Assembly: GCF_014203045.1 (NCBI RefSeq)
Contig: NZ_JACHIF010000002.1
Location: 434,001 to 498,000 of the forward strand
DNA length: 64,000 bases
Direction of reading: 5' to 3'
From: Prosthecobacter dejongeii
GTDB lineage: Bacteria > Verrucomicrobiota > Verrucomicrobiia > Verrucomicrobiales > Verrucomicrobiaceae
In this document: piece after piece, positions 36,019-47,398 of the stretch
Numbering within the stretch: the first letter of the stretch is position 1
Layout: every line of letters starts with the position of its first letter
The notes under the pieces: model-generated
Seen by the model: the letters and a program-made list of their open reading frames with translations, nothing else
The model's database searches: none
What the model was told of the DNA's origin: nothing
Made by a program: the position numbers and the translations under genes

Positions 36019-36945
36019 ATGGCCAAAGCGCAGCTCAAGCTCCTGCTCTTCCTCATCGTCCTGGGTATCACGCTGGGCAGCATGGCTGCGGCCTACTACA
36101 TTTACGATAAAATCTTGCGTCCAGACAAACGTATCCAGGCAGAGCTCGCCACCATCAAAAAAAGTGATCTCCCACCAGTAGATCCAGGTGCGAAACGATT
36201 CGACGCCGCCATTGAACTCATCAAAGCCGGCCGCATCGAAGAGGGCAGGGATGGTCTTTTCAAGCTGGTAACGCAGTTTCCCGCCTCCCCTACCTGTATA
36301 GAGGCCAAGCGGATCATCGGTGAGATCAATCTGGACCAGCTTTTTGCCTCAGAATCCAAAACGGGAAAAAAAGACTACATCGTCCAGCCGGGGGATTCCC
36401 TGGCCCTGATTGCGAACAAACAGGGCACCACGCTGGACATGCTCATCCGCCTCAACGGGCTCATGGGCACTGTCTTGCAGCCAGGAGATCATCTTTCCAT
36501 CTTGCCCATGGACTTCAGTATCCGGGTCGATGTGTCCGAGAAAACTGTCACACTCTGGCGGAAGGTGGGGGAAAAAGAATTCTTCTTCAAAGAATACCAT
36601 GCGACGGACGTTCGCCTGCCACCTGGGCTACGAGTGCCTGTGGAAAACGGCATGGAAATCAAAGGCAAAGCCGCCATGCTGGACGGCAAGGCCATTCTTT
36701 CTACCGACCCTCGCTACACGGAGGCTGACAAGTGGTTACCTGGCAGTCGCGGTGTAAGGACAGACATTTTACTGCGCACGCCTCCGCCTGCTAAACCTCC
36801 TGTTGCCTCCACCCCGGCACCGACTGAGCCTGGAATCCCTGATTTAGACGATGCCCCTGAACCCGGTGTTTTCCTGTCCCGAGAGGACCTGGAAGAAATG
36901 TTTGCCCTGGTGCGCAATGGCTCCAAACTCTACTTTATTCGTTAA
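36019..36945 (+). CDS. LysM protein with degenerate L,D-transpeptidase domain
   Basis: A 308-residue membrane-anchored protein: an N-terminal transmembrane helix (residues 8-28), a short TPR-like helical segment, a LysM domain (YIVQPGDSLALIANKQGTTLDMLIRLNG region, about 120-165), then a YkuD-like domain with the VDVSEKTVTLW start and the FLSREDLEEMFALV and GSKLYFI end. The catalytic HG...S-x-GC-R core is absent and the only cysteine in the protein is outside it, so it is unlikely to be a transpeptidase. It is probably a peptidoglycan-binding protein. A proline-rich linker precedes the final segment. Confidence 0.75.
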   Translation: MAKAQLKLLLFLIVLGITLGSMAAAYYIYDKILRPDKRIQAELATIKKSDLPPVDPGAKRFDAAIELIKAGRIEEGRDGLFKLVTQFPASPTCIEAKRIIGEINLDQLFASESKTGKKDYIVQPGDSLALIANKQGTTLDMLIRLNGLMGTVLQPGDHLSILPMDFSIRVDVSEKTVTLWRKVGEKEFFFKEYHATDVRLPPGLRVPVENGMEIKGKAAMLDGKAILSTDPRYTEADKWLPGSRGVRTDILLRTPPPAKPPVASTPAPTEPGIPDLDDAPEPGVFLSREDLEEMFALVRNGSKLYFIR

Positions 36946-36959
36946 TCGCCCCTTTTTAC

Positions 36960-37919
36960 ATGAAACACGTCCTGGAATTCGAAAAGCCCGTCGTCAAACT
37001 CCGCGAAGAGATCGAAGAGGCTAAAAAGAAATTTGCGGCTAAGCCCAGCGACAAGCTGGCCAGTCAGATCTCAGACATGGAGAAAAAGGCAGAAAGCCTC
37101 CTGCGCGAAATCCATTCCAATCTCAATCCCTGGCAGCGCGTGCAAATCTCTCGTCATACCAATCGCCCCTTCATGCTGGATTACGTGAAGCATTGCTGCG
37201 AAGACTTTACCGAATTGCACGGAGACCGTCACATCGGTGATGACCAAGCCATGCCGGCAGGTTTTGCCACGTGGGGTGGAAAAAAAGTCGTCGTTATTGG
37301 CCACCAGAAAGGCCGTGACACTAAGGAAAATCTGCTCCGTAACTTTGGCAGTGCTCATCCTGAAGGTTACCGCAAGGCCCTCCGCCTCATGCGTATGGCC
37401 GAGAAATTTGGCCTGCCTATCGTCACTCTCATTGACACACCCGGGGCCTTCCCAGGCATCGGTGCGGAAGAACGTAACATCGCCGAAGCTATCGCTTTTA
37501 ACCTACGCGAGATGATGCTTTTGCGCACCCCCATCGTCGCCGTCGTTATCGGCGAAGGCGGCTCTGGAGGTGCCTTGGGCATTGGCGTGGCCGACAAAGT
37601 GCTCATGATGGAAAACGCCTACTACAGCGTCATCAGTCCAGAAGGGTGTGCGGCTATTCTTTGGAAACATCGCGAACATGCTCCCGAGGCCGCTTCTGCT
37701 TTAAAACTCAGTGCGCAGGATCTTTCCAAACTGGGCATCATTGATGGCATCGTTCCAGAGCCTGCGGGGGGTGCTCACAATGACCATTACGTCACCGCCA
37801 TGTCCCTGAAAGATGCCGTCCTGAATGCCATCGCTGAGCTGGAAAAACTGAGTATCCCAGACCTTCTCGAAGGTCGTTACCAGAAGTTCCGCGCTCTGGG
37901 TAAGTTCACTGAGAACTGA
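36960..37919 (+). CDS. accA: acetyl-CoA carboxylase carboxyltransferase subunit alpha
   Basis: AccA forms with AccD the carboxyltransferase that makes malonyl-CoA for fatty acid synthesis. The 319-residue protein has a coiled N-terminal region (EIEEAKKKFA), the PEGYRKALRLMRMAEKFGLP segment, the DTPGAFPGIGAEERN motif and the GEGGSGGALGIGVADKV oxyanion loop, all typical. accD is not next to it. A terminator follows about 30 bases downstream. Confidence 0.96.
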   Translation: MKHVLEFEKPVVKLREEIEEAKKKFAAKPSDKLASQISDMEKKAESLLREIHSNLNPWQRVQISRHTNRPFMLDYVKHCCEDFTELHGDRHIGDDQAMPAGFATWGGKKVVVIGHQKGRDTKENLLRNFGSAHPEGYRKALRLMRMAEKFGLPIVTLIDTPGAFPGIGAEERNIAEAIAFNLREMMLLRTPIVAVVIGEGGSGGALGIGVADKVLMMENAYYSVISPEGCAAILWKHREHAPEAASALKLSAQDLSKLGIIDGIVPEPAGGAHNDHYVTAMSLKDAVLNAIAELEKLSIPDLLEGRYQKFRALGKFTEN

Positions 37920-37947
37920 TCTGTCGCCTTCGGTCGCGGATCTTGTA

Positions 37948-37975
37948 GGGGCGGCAGATTTGCCGCCCCTTTTTT
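37948..37975 (+). terminator. Rho-independent terminator of the accA operon
   Basis: A perfect 9-bp stem GGGGCGGCA/TGCCGCCCC with a GATT loop is followed by TTTTTT. Confidence 0.95.
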
Positions 37976-38087
37976 GTGCCACTTTGCCTAACAAGATGTT
38001 TGGAAAAGAGGCGAGAGGGACAGGGCAAAAGCGGGGGATCACTTCGCCACGTGGAGTGGTTCGTAAAAAACAACACTCCTCCGGAAT

Positions 38088-38561
38088 TTACAGCACCGCC
38101 ATTACCTGGGCCAGATGCTCTTCGGGTTTCACCTTTGGGAAAACGGCTTTGATCTTACCGTCAGGCCCGATGACAAAAGTGGTCCGTTCTGTGCCCATGT
38201 ACTTTTTGCCATACATGCTCTTCTCCACCCAGACGCCGTAGGCATTGACGATGGCCTGATCTTCATCGCTGAGGATGGGGAAGGGGAGAGCGTGTTTTTT
38301 GATGAATTTTTCGTGGCTCTTCACGCTGTCGATGCTCACCCCAAAGACCTTCGCCTTGGCGCTGATATCCGCCCAGCCATCGCGCAAGGCGCAGGCCTGT
38401 TTGGTGCAGCCGGGTGTGTCGTCCTTCGGGTAGAAATAGAGAACAACGGTTTCCCCCGTGAGATCGCTGAGTTTGACTTTTGCCCCAGGGGCATAGTCCC
38501 CGCCGACGACGGCAGCGTGAAACGCGGGTGCTTTGGAACCGAGAGTGAGTGTGGAAGCCAT
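38088..38561 (-). CDS. bcp: thioredoxin-dependent peroxiredoxin BCP
   Basis: A 157-residue atypical 2-Cys peroxiredoxin that reduces hydrogen and organic peroxides using thioredoxin. The active-site region is YPKDDTPGCTKQACAL, with the peroxidatic cysteine in PGCT and the resolving cysteine five residues later, typical of BCP. It also has the VYGVWVEKSMYGKKYMGTERTTF segment. It is monocistronic and divergent from the icd gene. Confidence 0.95.
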   Translation of the reverse strand: MASTLTLGSKAPAFHAAVVGGDYAPGAKVKLSDLTGETVVLYFYPKDDTPGCTKQACALRDGWADISAKAKVFGVSIDSVKSHEKFIKKHALPFPILSDEDQAIVNAYGVWVEKSMYGKKYMGTERTTFVIGPDGKIKAVFPKVKPEEHLAQVMAVL

Positions 38562-38733
38562 GCGGGTGAAAACGGATCAAGGCGCAGTCCAGACGCGAAA
38601 AATGCGCTGGGTGGTGTCTGGAGCGCGATTGAGCTACGGAAATCCAGAGAAAAGAAGCACGTTTTCTGCGCATTTCATCTGCTTGCCGGGCACCTTGACC
38701 GTTGCGCTCAGCGGCAGGTGCGTCTAGCTCTGA

Positions 38734-40980
<2,247 letters not shown>

Positions 40981-41019
40981 GCTTGGCCTTGGCGGGTGTT
41001 AATCACGCCTTTCTTCGAG

Positions 41020-41051
41020 AAACCCGTCGCCCACAAGGTGACGGGTTTTTT
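41020..41051 (+). terminator. Rho-independent terminator of icd
   Basis: AAACCCGTCGCC pairs with GGTGACGGGTTT (one G-U) around a short CACAA loop, and T residues follow. It lies 40 bases after the icd stop. Confidence 0.92.
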
Positions 41052-41217
41052 GTGGGAGTCTCCAGGCTTGCGAGATTAAGCTGTCAAAGTGGAATGAACT
41101 TGTCCTTTAGGCTCAGGCCCATTCGTCATGAATTTGAAATCGGGCACTGGCAAGACGGTCACGGCGACTTGAGGCAGGCTCGCCTAACGAAAAATCCAAC
41201 CAGAAAGAAACACCGCA

Positions 41218-41652
41218 ATGAGAGTCATGGTCATTATCAAAGCAACGAAGAACTCGGAAGCTGGCGTGATGCCGAGTGAGGAACTCCTAACGGCAATGGG
41301 CAAGTTCAATGAAGAACTGGTGGCCGCCGGAGTGATGCTGGCTGGCGACGGCCTGCACCCTAGCCACAAGGGTAAACGAGTGAGGTTTTCCGGTGGGCAG
41401 CGAACCATCATGGATGGTCCCTTTGCAGAGACAAAGGAACTGATCGCCGGTTACTGGATATGGCAGGTGAAGTCTATGGACGAGGCCCTGGAATGGATGA
41501 AGCGCTGCCCGGATCCCATGCCCGGTGAAGAGTCTGAGGTGGAACTGCGCCCCTTGTTTGAGATGGAAGATTTTGGCGAGGAACTGACCCCGGAACTGCG
41601 CGAACAGGAAGACCGCCTCCGCACCGAACTGGAACGCCAGCAGGGGGTGTAA
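41218..41652 (+). CDS. YCII/DGPF-domain protein
   Basis: A 144-residue small protein of the YciI-like DGPF family: an N-terminal MRVMVIIKATKNSE strand, the MDGPFAETKELIAGYWIWQVKS motif that names the family, and a ferredoxin-like fold. Members are often encoded near ECF sigma factors, but none is present here. Function is unknown; an enzymatic or stress role has been suggested for the family. The C-terminal tail is strongly charged. Confidence 0.85.
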   Translation: MRVMVIIKATKNSEAGVMPSEELLTAMGKFNEELVAAGVMLAGDGLHPSHKGKRVRFSGGQRTIMDGPFAETKELIAGYWIWQVKSMDEALEWMKRCPDPMPGEESEVELRPLFEMEDFGEELTPELREQEDRLRTELERQQGV

Positions 41653-41735
41653 AGTCCCACGTAAGCGCTTCTTTGAGAGCCAATCCAGACTTACAGAGGT
41701 TGTGTTGTTATGGTATGTGTGATGGTATGGCGACG

Positions 41736-41990
41736 ATGTCTCACCGCACTACCTTCGCTCTTGATGACGCCACAACCTTGCGCATCGGCAGCCTCTCCAA
41801 GCTCTGGAGAGTTTCCAAGGCAGAAGTCGTGCGACGAGCCGTATCTCAGGCAGAGGTAGAGACTACAAAAGCGAATCCAATAGCCTTGCTGCTACAGCTT
41901 CATGAGTCTGGTGAGGGACTTTCTCCCAAAAGAGCCCAAAGCTATCCGGCTGAAATTCGCGAGGACCGCCACCAGTGGAGAGGCCTATGA
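41736..41990 (+). CDS. putative ribbon-helix-helix antitoxin (VapB/CopG-like)
   Basis: An 84-residue protein with an N-terminal strand HRTTFALDDAT and the helix SKLWRVSKAEVVRRAVS, which fits a ribbon-helix-helix DNA-binding fold. Its stop overlaps the start of the PIN-domain gene by four bases (ATGA). The start is uncertain: in-frame ATGs also occur at 41715 and 41727. It would neutralise the PIN toxin and repress the operon. Confidence 0.7.
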   Translation: MSHRTTFALDDATTLRIGSLSKLWRVSKAEVVRRAVSQAEVETTKANPIALLLQLHESGEGLSPKRAQSYPAEIREDRHQWRGL

Positions 41991-42357
41991 TCTGCCTTGA
42001 TACCAACTATCTCAGTCTTGGACTTGTCGCTGGCAGTCGTGACAGCTTGGAGTTGATTCAGTGGGCACAGGCAGGGAGGTGCAGATCACTCCGATACCAG
42101 CCTGGTATGAGTTTATCTGCGGTCCAGTGAGTCCCGCTCAGATTTCTGCCATGAGGGCCTTTTTGCATCAGGTGGTACTTTTTGGCGAGAGTTACGCCAT
42201 CGAAGCTGCCCGTCTTTTCAACGCAGCAGCTCGCAAGAGATCCTTGCGAGTGGATGCCATGATCGCTGCAACTGCGACCGTCGAAGGTGCTATCCTGGCA
42301 ACTAACAATAGAAAAGATTTCGGGGTCTTCACGGCCTGCGGATTGCAGCTTTTCTGA
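41987..42357 (+). pseudogene. VapC-like PIN-domain toxin gene, split by an apparent frameshift
   Basis: The ATG overlapping the antitoxin stop opens a frame beginning MICLDTNYLSLGL, the first PIN aspartate (LDTN), which runs out after about 30 meaningful residues. The second part (PIPAWYEFICGP, LRVDAMIAATA, LATNNRKDF) continues from about 42076 in another frame and carries the other PIN acids. Adding one G at 42074-42076 (GGG to GGGG) joins them into a 123-residue PIN domain, the normal VapC size. As written, no full toxin would be made. Confidence 0.75.
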
Positions 42358-42421
42358 GGCTGTAATCCTCGCGAAATCACGGCATGAGGGAATAAAGCGC
42401 CCCTCACGCCCTCCTAAAACC

Positions 42422-43408
42422 ATGCAATTTTCTTTTCGCGTGGGTTCACGTGCTCATGCTGCGACCGCGATGGCCCTGCTCGGTCTTTTGGGTCTAACCG
42501 GATGTGTGACCTCAAGTCACCGCACCCCGGATCCCGTGGTGGATGCGATGTCGCGCGACCGCACCGTGCAACTGCAGATCTTTCTGGATGGCCAACGTTT
42601 CGGCCCAGGGGTGGTGGATGGCCACCCAGGTGAATTCACCAGCAAGGCCCTGGCGCTTTACCGGGAGTCTCAGGGCCTGCCGCACCAGGTGACACCAGAT
42701 GTCAGCGGCATCGTCCCCTACACCACCTATGCCATCACGGCAGAGGATCTGGGGCGCCTGGGAACGATGGCAAAGGAGCCTGCCGCGCAGGCCCAGCAAA
42801 AGACACTCCCCTACACGAGCCTTGCAGAGCTCATCGCTGAGCGTTTTCACACCACCGTGGTATTCGTGGCCGAATTGAATCCTGGCCGCCCAATAGATTC
42901 GCTGACCGTGGGGGAGGTGATCCGCGTGCCCAATGTCCAGCGACCTTTACGTGTGGATGCCTATCCCTCCAGTTATTCCAAGCAGGCTACTTCTGCGACG
43001 GAATCACGGCGCGTGGTGGTGGATACGCGGCTGCGCATGCTGCGGGTGTCGGAAGGGGCGCGTCTGCTGGCCGCCTTTCCCCTGACGCCGGGTTCGGACG
43101 AGCATCCGGCCCCGATGGGGGAATGGAAGATCACCGGGGCAGTGCCCTGGCCCTGGTACCGTTACGATGAAGGTGTGCTGAAACGCGGGGAGCGCACCGA
43201 AACCTTTTACAACCTGCCGCCCGGGCCCAACAGTCCCGTGGGCATCTTGTGGACCGGGCTGAACCGCCCCGGCGTCGGCATCCACGGCACCGCCTTCCCA
43301 GAGACGATTGGGCGCTCCGGCAGCCACGGCTGCATCCGTCTCTCCAATTGGGATGCCGCCACCTTCTACACGCTGGTTCACAAAGGCATGGCCGTCACCA
43401 TTCAGTGA
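42422..43408 (+). CDS. L,D-transpeptidase lipoprotein
   Basis: A 328-residue protein with a lipoprotein signal (LLGLTGC) from the ATG at 42422. A putative peptidoglycan-binding segment (residues 45-120, DGQRFGPGVVDGHPGEF), then a LysM-like stretch, precede a YkuD domain with GIHGT, and the catalytic S-H-G-C-I-R (SGSHGCIRLSN) near the C-terminus. It cross-links peptidoglycan or attaches lipoproteins to it at the outer membrane side. It looks catalytically intact, in contrast to the related protein at 36019. Confidence 0.92.
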   Translation: MQFSFRVGSRAHAATAMALLGLLGLTGCVTSSHRTPDPVVDAMSRDRTVQLQIFLDGQRFGPGVVDGHPGEFTSKALALYRESQGLPHQVTPDVSGIVPYTTYAITAEDLGRLGTMAKEPAAQAQQKTLPYTSLAELIAERFHTTVVFVAELNPGRPIDSLTVGEVIRVPNVQRPLRVDAYPSSYSKQATSATESRRVVVDTRLRMLRVSEGARLLAAFPLTPGSDEHPAPMGEWKITGAVPWPWYRYDEGVLKRGERTETFYNLPPGPNSPVGILWTGLNRPGVGIHGTAFPETIGRSGSHGCIRLSNWDAATFYTLVHKGMAVTIQ

Positions 43409-43506
43409 CCGGCCTGGCCCGTCTGACAACCGGAGATTTGGGGCGGAGGCCACGTCCTTGCTTGCTTCCCGCGCGGCTCGGTTCTAAAACGGCGTTCACA
43501 CCATCC

Positions 43507-43965
43507 ATGATCCTCGATACCCTCGAAAACGCTGCCCGTTACGAAGTCCTGTCGCCACGCTTTGCCCAGGCCTTTGCCTACCTGCGCGGCGTGGATGGCA
43601 CCCAGGAACTGGGCCGGGTGGACATCGCGGGCGATGACGTCTTTGCCATCGTCCAGACTTACACCACCAAGCCACAGGAAAAAGCCCTGTTCGAGGCTCA
43701 CCGGAAGTATATTGACGTGCAGTTCATCCACTCCGGTCGTGAAACCATCCTGTGGGCACCTTTGGCCACCATGAAGGAAGAGACAAGGGCTTACACCCCA
43801 GAGAAAGAAGCTGCTCTGTGGAAGCTGGTCCCAGATGTCACCCCGCTGCATCTGAGCGCAGGCCATTTTGCCATTCTCTACCCAGAAGATGCCCACGCAC
43901 CCTGCGTGGAGTGGGATACTCCCAGCGAAGTCTTCAAGGTCGTCGTGAAAGTGGCCGTGGACTGA
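43507..43965 (+). CDS. YhcH/YjgK/YiaL-family protein
   Basis: A 152-residue cupin-like protein of the DUF386 family, from the ATG at 43507. Typical segments are FEAHRKYIDVQFIHSGRE and HFAILYPEDAHAPC with metal-binding His/Glu residues. Related proteins are involved in sialic acid or uronate metabolism (for example YhcH with nanA), but no such operon is present here. The gene starts about 100 bases after the transpeptidase stop. Confidence 0.88.
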   Translation: MILDTLENAARYEVLSPRFAQAFAYLRGVDGTQELGRVDIAGDDVFAIVQTYTTKPQEKALFEAHRKYIDVQFIHSGRETILWAPLATMKEETRAYTPEKEAALWKLVPDVTPLHLSAGHFAILYPEDAHAPCVEWDTPSEVFKVVVKVAVD

Positions 43966-43988
43966 GCCTATTCAGTTGAGTTACAGCC

Positions 43989-44022
43989 CTCATTTTCCCT
44001 CCAAATCGCGGGGGGAAATGAG
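43989..44022. other. hairpin downstream of the YhcH-like gene
   Basis: CTCATTTTCCCTCC and GGGGGGAAATGAG can pair with one bulge around a seven-base loop. No T-run is adjacent, so termination is only possible. Confidence 0.35.
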
Positions 44023-44146
44023 CAGATGAAGGGCCAATACAAAGCTCGCTGACACAGTGAAAAAGACCGAGAAGTTTTTTTCGGGTTAAATAATCCTTTG
44101 CACCCTGCCAAACTCCGCTACTTTGCGCGCCCTTTTCCCCGACCAA

Positions 44147-45031
44147 ATGGAACCCCCAAAGAACATCCTCCGACTCGGCCTGCCGAATGGCAGTCTCCAG
44201 GAGCCGACGCTTGAACTCTTGAAGCGCGCAGGGTTCCATGTGGTGGTTTCCTCCCGCTCTTATCGCCCCACCGTGGATGACAAGCAGCTTGAGCTGCGTC
44301 TCCTGCGCGCCCAGGAAATCGGCCGTTATGTGGACCATGGTTTCCTAGACTGCGGCATCACCGGCAAGGACTGGATCGCGGAGAACAAGGCCGATATTGA
44401 AGTGCTGGCCGAGTTCAATTACAGCCGAGCCACCTCCAATGCCACCCGCTGGGTGCTGGTGGTGCCGGAAGATTCCCCCATCCAGTCCGTCAAGGACCTG
44501 GAAGGCAAGCGCATCGCCACAGAAGCTGTGGGCCTGACGCAGACCTACCTGGAAAAAAACGGCGTCAAAGCCGAAGTCGAATTTAGCTGGGGTGCGACGG
44601 AAGTGAAAGTGCCAGAGCTCGTGGATGCCATCGTGGACATCACCGAGACGGGCAGCTCCCTCCGCGCCAATAAGCTACGGATCGTGGACACCCTGATGGA
44701 GAGTTATCCGCAGTTCGTGTCCAGCAAAGCGGCCTTCCAAGATGAATGGAAGCGCCAGAAGATGGAAACGCTCGTCCTGCTGCTGAAAGGCGCACTGGAG
44801 GCTCGCGACAAGGTCGGCCTCAAGATGAACGTGCCATCCGCCGCCCTGAAGGAGGTTGTCGCCAGCCTGCCCGCAGAGCGTTCCCCCACCATTTCTCAGC
44901 TCGCCAATGCGGACTGGGTTGCCGTCGAGACGGTCATTGCGGAATCCGTCGTGCGGGAGATCATCCCGCGGCTCAAATCTCTCGGTGCCGAGGGCATCGT
45001 GGAATATCCGCTAAACAAAGTCATCCCCTAG
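44147..45031 (+). CDS. hisG: ATP phosphoribosyltransferase HisG, long form
   Basis: First step of histidine synthesis, joining ATP and PRPP. The 294-residue protein from ATG 44147 is the long type with a C-terminal regulatory ACT-like domain, so it needs no HisZ. Signatures include [18 protein letters not shown], the [10 protein letters not shown] loop, and the PRPP-binding [19 protein letters not shown]. The His-feedback domain spans roughly residues 225-294. The other his genes are not in this window. Confidence 0.95.
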   Translation: MEPPKNILRLGLPNGSLQEPTLELLKRAGFHVVVSSRSYRPTVDDKQLELRLLRAQEIGRYVDHGFLDCGITGKDWIAENKADIEVLAEFNYSRATSNATRWVLVVPEDSPIQSVKDLEGKRIATEAVGLTQTYLEKNGVKAEVEFSWGATEVKVPELVDAIVDITETGSSLRANKLRIVDTLMESYPQFVSSKAAFQDEWKRQKMETLVLLLKGALEARDKVGLKMNVPSAALKEVVASLPAERSPTISQLANADWVAVETVIAESVVREIIPRLKSLGAEGIVEYPLNKVIP

Positions 45032-45061
45032 GATGACGCAAGAACACAGGAGAACACAGAC

Positions 45062-45166
45062 ATGGGATCGCTGAAAAAGCGCAGAAAGACGAAGATCAAC
45101 AAGCACAAGCGCAAGAAGCGCATGCGCGCGAACCGTCACAAGAAGCGTTTGCGCTATAAGTCCTAA
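45062..45166 (+). CDS. tiny basic AURKAIP1/COX24 (mS38)-like protein
   Basis: A 34-residue, extremely basic protein beginning MGSLKKRRKTKINKHKRKKR and ending HKKRLRYKS. The K-K-R-R-K-x-K-x-x-K-H-K-R-x-K pattern is the AURKAIP1/COX24 domain of mitochondrial ribosomal protein mS38, also found as a stand-alone small protein in some bacteria. A purine-rich AGGAG lies about 10 bases before the ATG. It probably binds rRNA, but this is inferred. It is 30 bases after hisG and could be co-transcribed. Confidence 0.8.
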   Translation: MGSLKKRRKTKINKHKRKKRMRANRHKKRLRYKS

Positions 45167-45237
45167 GCGCTAGCCTCGGTTACATGATGTGCCACCGTTC
45201 CGCGAAGAGAAACATTCGATTCGCTGACGGGGGTACT

Positions 45238-46980
45238 ATGTCCCGAAATAGTCGCCGACTTCGAGTCTGCCTGCTAGGTCTGTTTGTCCCGCTCTCTGGG
45301 GTGGGAAAAACGGGCCATGAGCAGGCAGACTTGTCTTTACCTCCCCTGGCCAGTCCCCCGGCGCTGCATTTGCAGCGTGATGGAGAGCGCGTGGCTGAGG
45401 CGCTGGCTCACTACACCAGTGCTCTCCAGTTTGAAAACTCCGGTAAGCTCCGAGAGGCGTTGGATCATTATCTAGCCGCCCTGGCTGTAGATCCTGCCAA
45501 TCCCGACCTAGCCATGCACACGGCCGAGCTGGCCTACAGCTTCAAGGGCCGCAAGGAGGCTCTGGCCATTTTACAAAAGGCCGTGCAGGACAGCTCAGAC
45601 ATCCCTGCACCGTATCTGAACCTGGCCCGTTTTTGTGCTACCTACGCTCCAGACGATCCTTTTGAAAATGATCGCGCGCGGCAGACGCTGGACACGGCCT
45701 TGCAGAAATTCCCGAAGAAAGCGGAGGTTTATGGCTTTGCGGCAGTGACTTACCTCACTCAGGGATCGCGTGCAGATGCCATCGCTGTGATGGAAAAGGC
45801 GCTGCGCCAGGAGATTCCGGAACCTGCATTTTGGCTGACCCTCGGTAAAGCAGCGCAGCAGATCTGGCCTTTGGCCCAGGCTGAAATGCGCGAGGAGCAT
45901 GTGGCCCGGGTAAATGCCTATTATGCCAAGGCGCTGCGCCACGCGCCAGGTGCCAAGCACGAAGCTGTGCAACTGGAAGTGGCCCAATACTACCTGCTAA
46001 GCAATCAACTGCCTGAAGCACGAGGCTTGTGTGAAAAGATGGTGGCTCAAAATGGCAATCTCCAGGCCCGAAAACTCCTTCATCGCCTCCATGATGCGTT
46101 TGGAGAGAAGGATAAGGCTTTGGCTCAATTGATCGAGATTGTGAAAGCGGACCCGAAGGATGTGGAGCAGCGTCGGTTGTTGGCCAGTGCTTATGAATCG
46201 CGAGATGACTTTGCCAATGCGGTTCCTCACCTGGAGGCGGCTATCCAGATCGGCGGAGGTGAAGGAGAAGACTACCTCTACCTGGGCGAGTTACTTCTGC
46301 GGGCTCAGCTTTTTGATAAGGTGATTCAGTTGAGCCAGCGCAGTGTGAAGTTGTTCCCAGATCAGGCTATGTTTTACGTTCAGGCCGCTCTTGCTCAACG
46401 CTCATTGCAGCGGTGGGGCAAAGCCATTGAGGCCTTTGAGGAAGCGGATAAAATGGCTGAAGGTGGGCAGGGGGAGCTGATCAATCACCGCTTCTACTTT
46501 CAATATGGCATCACCTTAGAACGAGGTGGACGTCATGAAGATGCGGGGCGCATCTTTGAAAAATCCATCACGCTCACACCAAAAGACGAGGTGGAGGCCG
46601 CTGCCAACACCATGAATTACCTGGGTTACATGTGGCTCGAGCTGGACCGCCATTTGGACAAGGCTGGCGAGCTGATCCTCAAGGCCAACGAATTGGAGCC
46701 TGACAATGCTGCCTACATTGACAGCTTGGGCTGGTGGCATTTCAAAAAAGGGGATTACCCCAATGCCGTCAAAGAATTGCAGCGCGCGATCACTCTCCTG
46801 TCTGAATTACAGCCGGATGATGCGGAGATCATTGAGCATCTGGGCCAAGTGTATCTCAAGATGAATGAGCTGGATAAAGCCCGTGAGCAGTTTGAAAAAG
46901 CCCGCTCGCTGCAGCCCACCGATGCACGCGTGCAAAAGCGCATCCTTGAAGGATTGAAAAAGACTGGAGTGAAGCCTTAA
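45238..46980 (+). CDS. tetratricopeptide repeat protein
   Basis: A 580-residue protein with many TPR helical pairs (for example ALDHYLAALAVDPANPDLAMHTAELAY near residue 75, EAADKMAEGG, and the final AREQFEKARSLQPTDARV). The ATG at 45238 gives a hydrophobic basic N-terminus, a probable signal; upstream ATGs at 45184/45187 give a longer, less likely start. A scaffold role in the envelope is likely; the partner is unknown. Confidence 0.82.
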   Translation: MSRNSRRLRVCLLGLFVPLSGVGKTGHEQADLSLPPLASPPALHLQRDGERVAEALAHYTSALQFENSGKLREALDHYLAALAVDPANPDLAMHTAELAYSFKGRKEALAILQKAVQDSSDIPAPYLNLARFCATYAPDDPFENDRARQTLDTALQKFPKKAEVYGFAAVTYLTQGSRADAIAVMEKALRQEIPEPAFWLTLGKAAQQIWPLAQAEMREEHVARVNAYYAKALRHAPGAKHEAVQLEVAQYYLLSNQLPEARGLCEKMVAQNGNLQARKLLHRLHDAFGEKDKALAQLIEIVKADPKDVEQRRLLASAYESRDDFANAVPHLEAAIQIGGGEGEDYLYLGELLLRAQLFDKVIQLSQRSVKLFPDQAMFYVQAALAQRSLQRWGKAIEAFEEADKMAEGGQGELINHRFYFQYGITLERGGRHEDAGRIFEKSITLTPKDEVEAAANTMNYLGYMWLELDRHLDKAGELILKANELEPDNAAYIDSLGWWHFKKGDYPNAVKELQRAITLLSELQPDDAEIIEHLGQVYLKMNELDKAREQFEKARSLQPTDARVQKRILEGLKKTGVKP

Positions 46981-46993
46981 AACGCAACACCGT

Positions 46994-47362
46994 TTACTCC
47001 CCCATAGGCAGGGCGTGAGCTTTGAGGTCTTCCAGATTGACCCATTCGATGGCTGAAGAATGCGTGGCTTCTAAGCAGACTTTGGGGGCCACTCCTGCAT
47101 CAAAAGCTTCTTTCCAACGTGTCACGCAAAGGCACCAGCGGTCACCGGGCTGAAGACCTGGGAAATCCCATTGAGGCGCAGGGGCCATGAGGTCATTGCC
47201 GCGGGACCGGGAGAAGAGTAGAAACTCCTCAGTGACCTGAACGCATACGGTGTGCAGCCCCACATCGCCCGCCCCGGTACGGCAGTAACCATCCCGGTAA
47301 AACCCGGTCATGGGTTGAGTACAGCAACACTGGAGATTTTGGCCGAGGACGTTTGTGGGCAT
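46994..47362 (-). CDS. DUF2237 family protein
   Basis: A 122-residue protein matching the DUF2237 family over its whole length: NVLGQNLQCC, TGFYRDGYCRTGAGDVGLHTVC, EEFLLFSRSRGNDL, FPGLQPGDRWCLCVTRW and VCLEATHSSA. Several conserved cysteines suggest metal binding or redox. Function is unknown. It is convergent with the TPR gene and lies downstream of the long TPR gene at 47399. Confidence 0.95.
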   Translation of the reverse strand: MPTNVLGQNLQCCCTQPMTGFYRDGYCRTGAGDVGLHTVCVQVTEEFLLFSRSRGNDLMAPAPQWDFPGLQPGDRWCLCVTRWKEAFDAGVAPKVCLEATHSSAIEWVNLEDLKAHALPMGE

Positions 47363-47398
47363 AACGGGGAGGGAGAAATGGTGAATCTACGAAACGGA

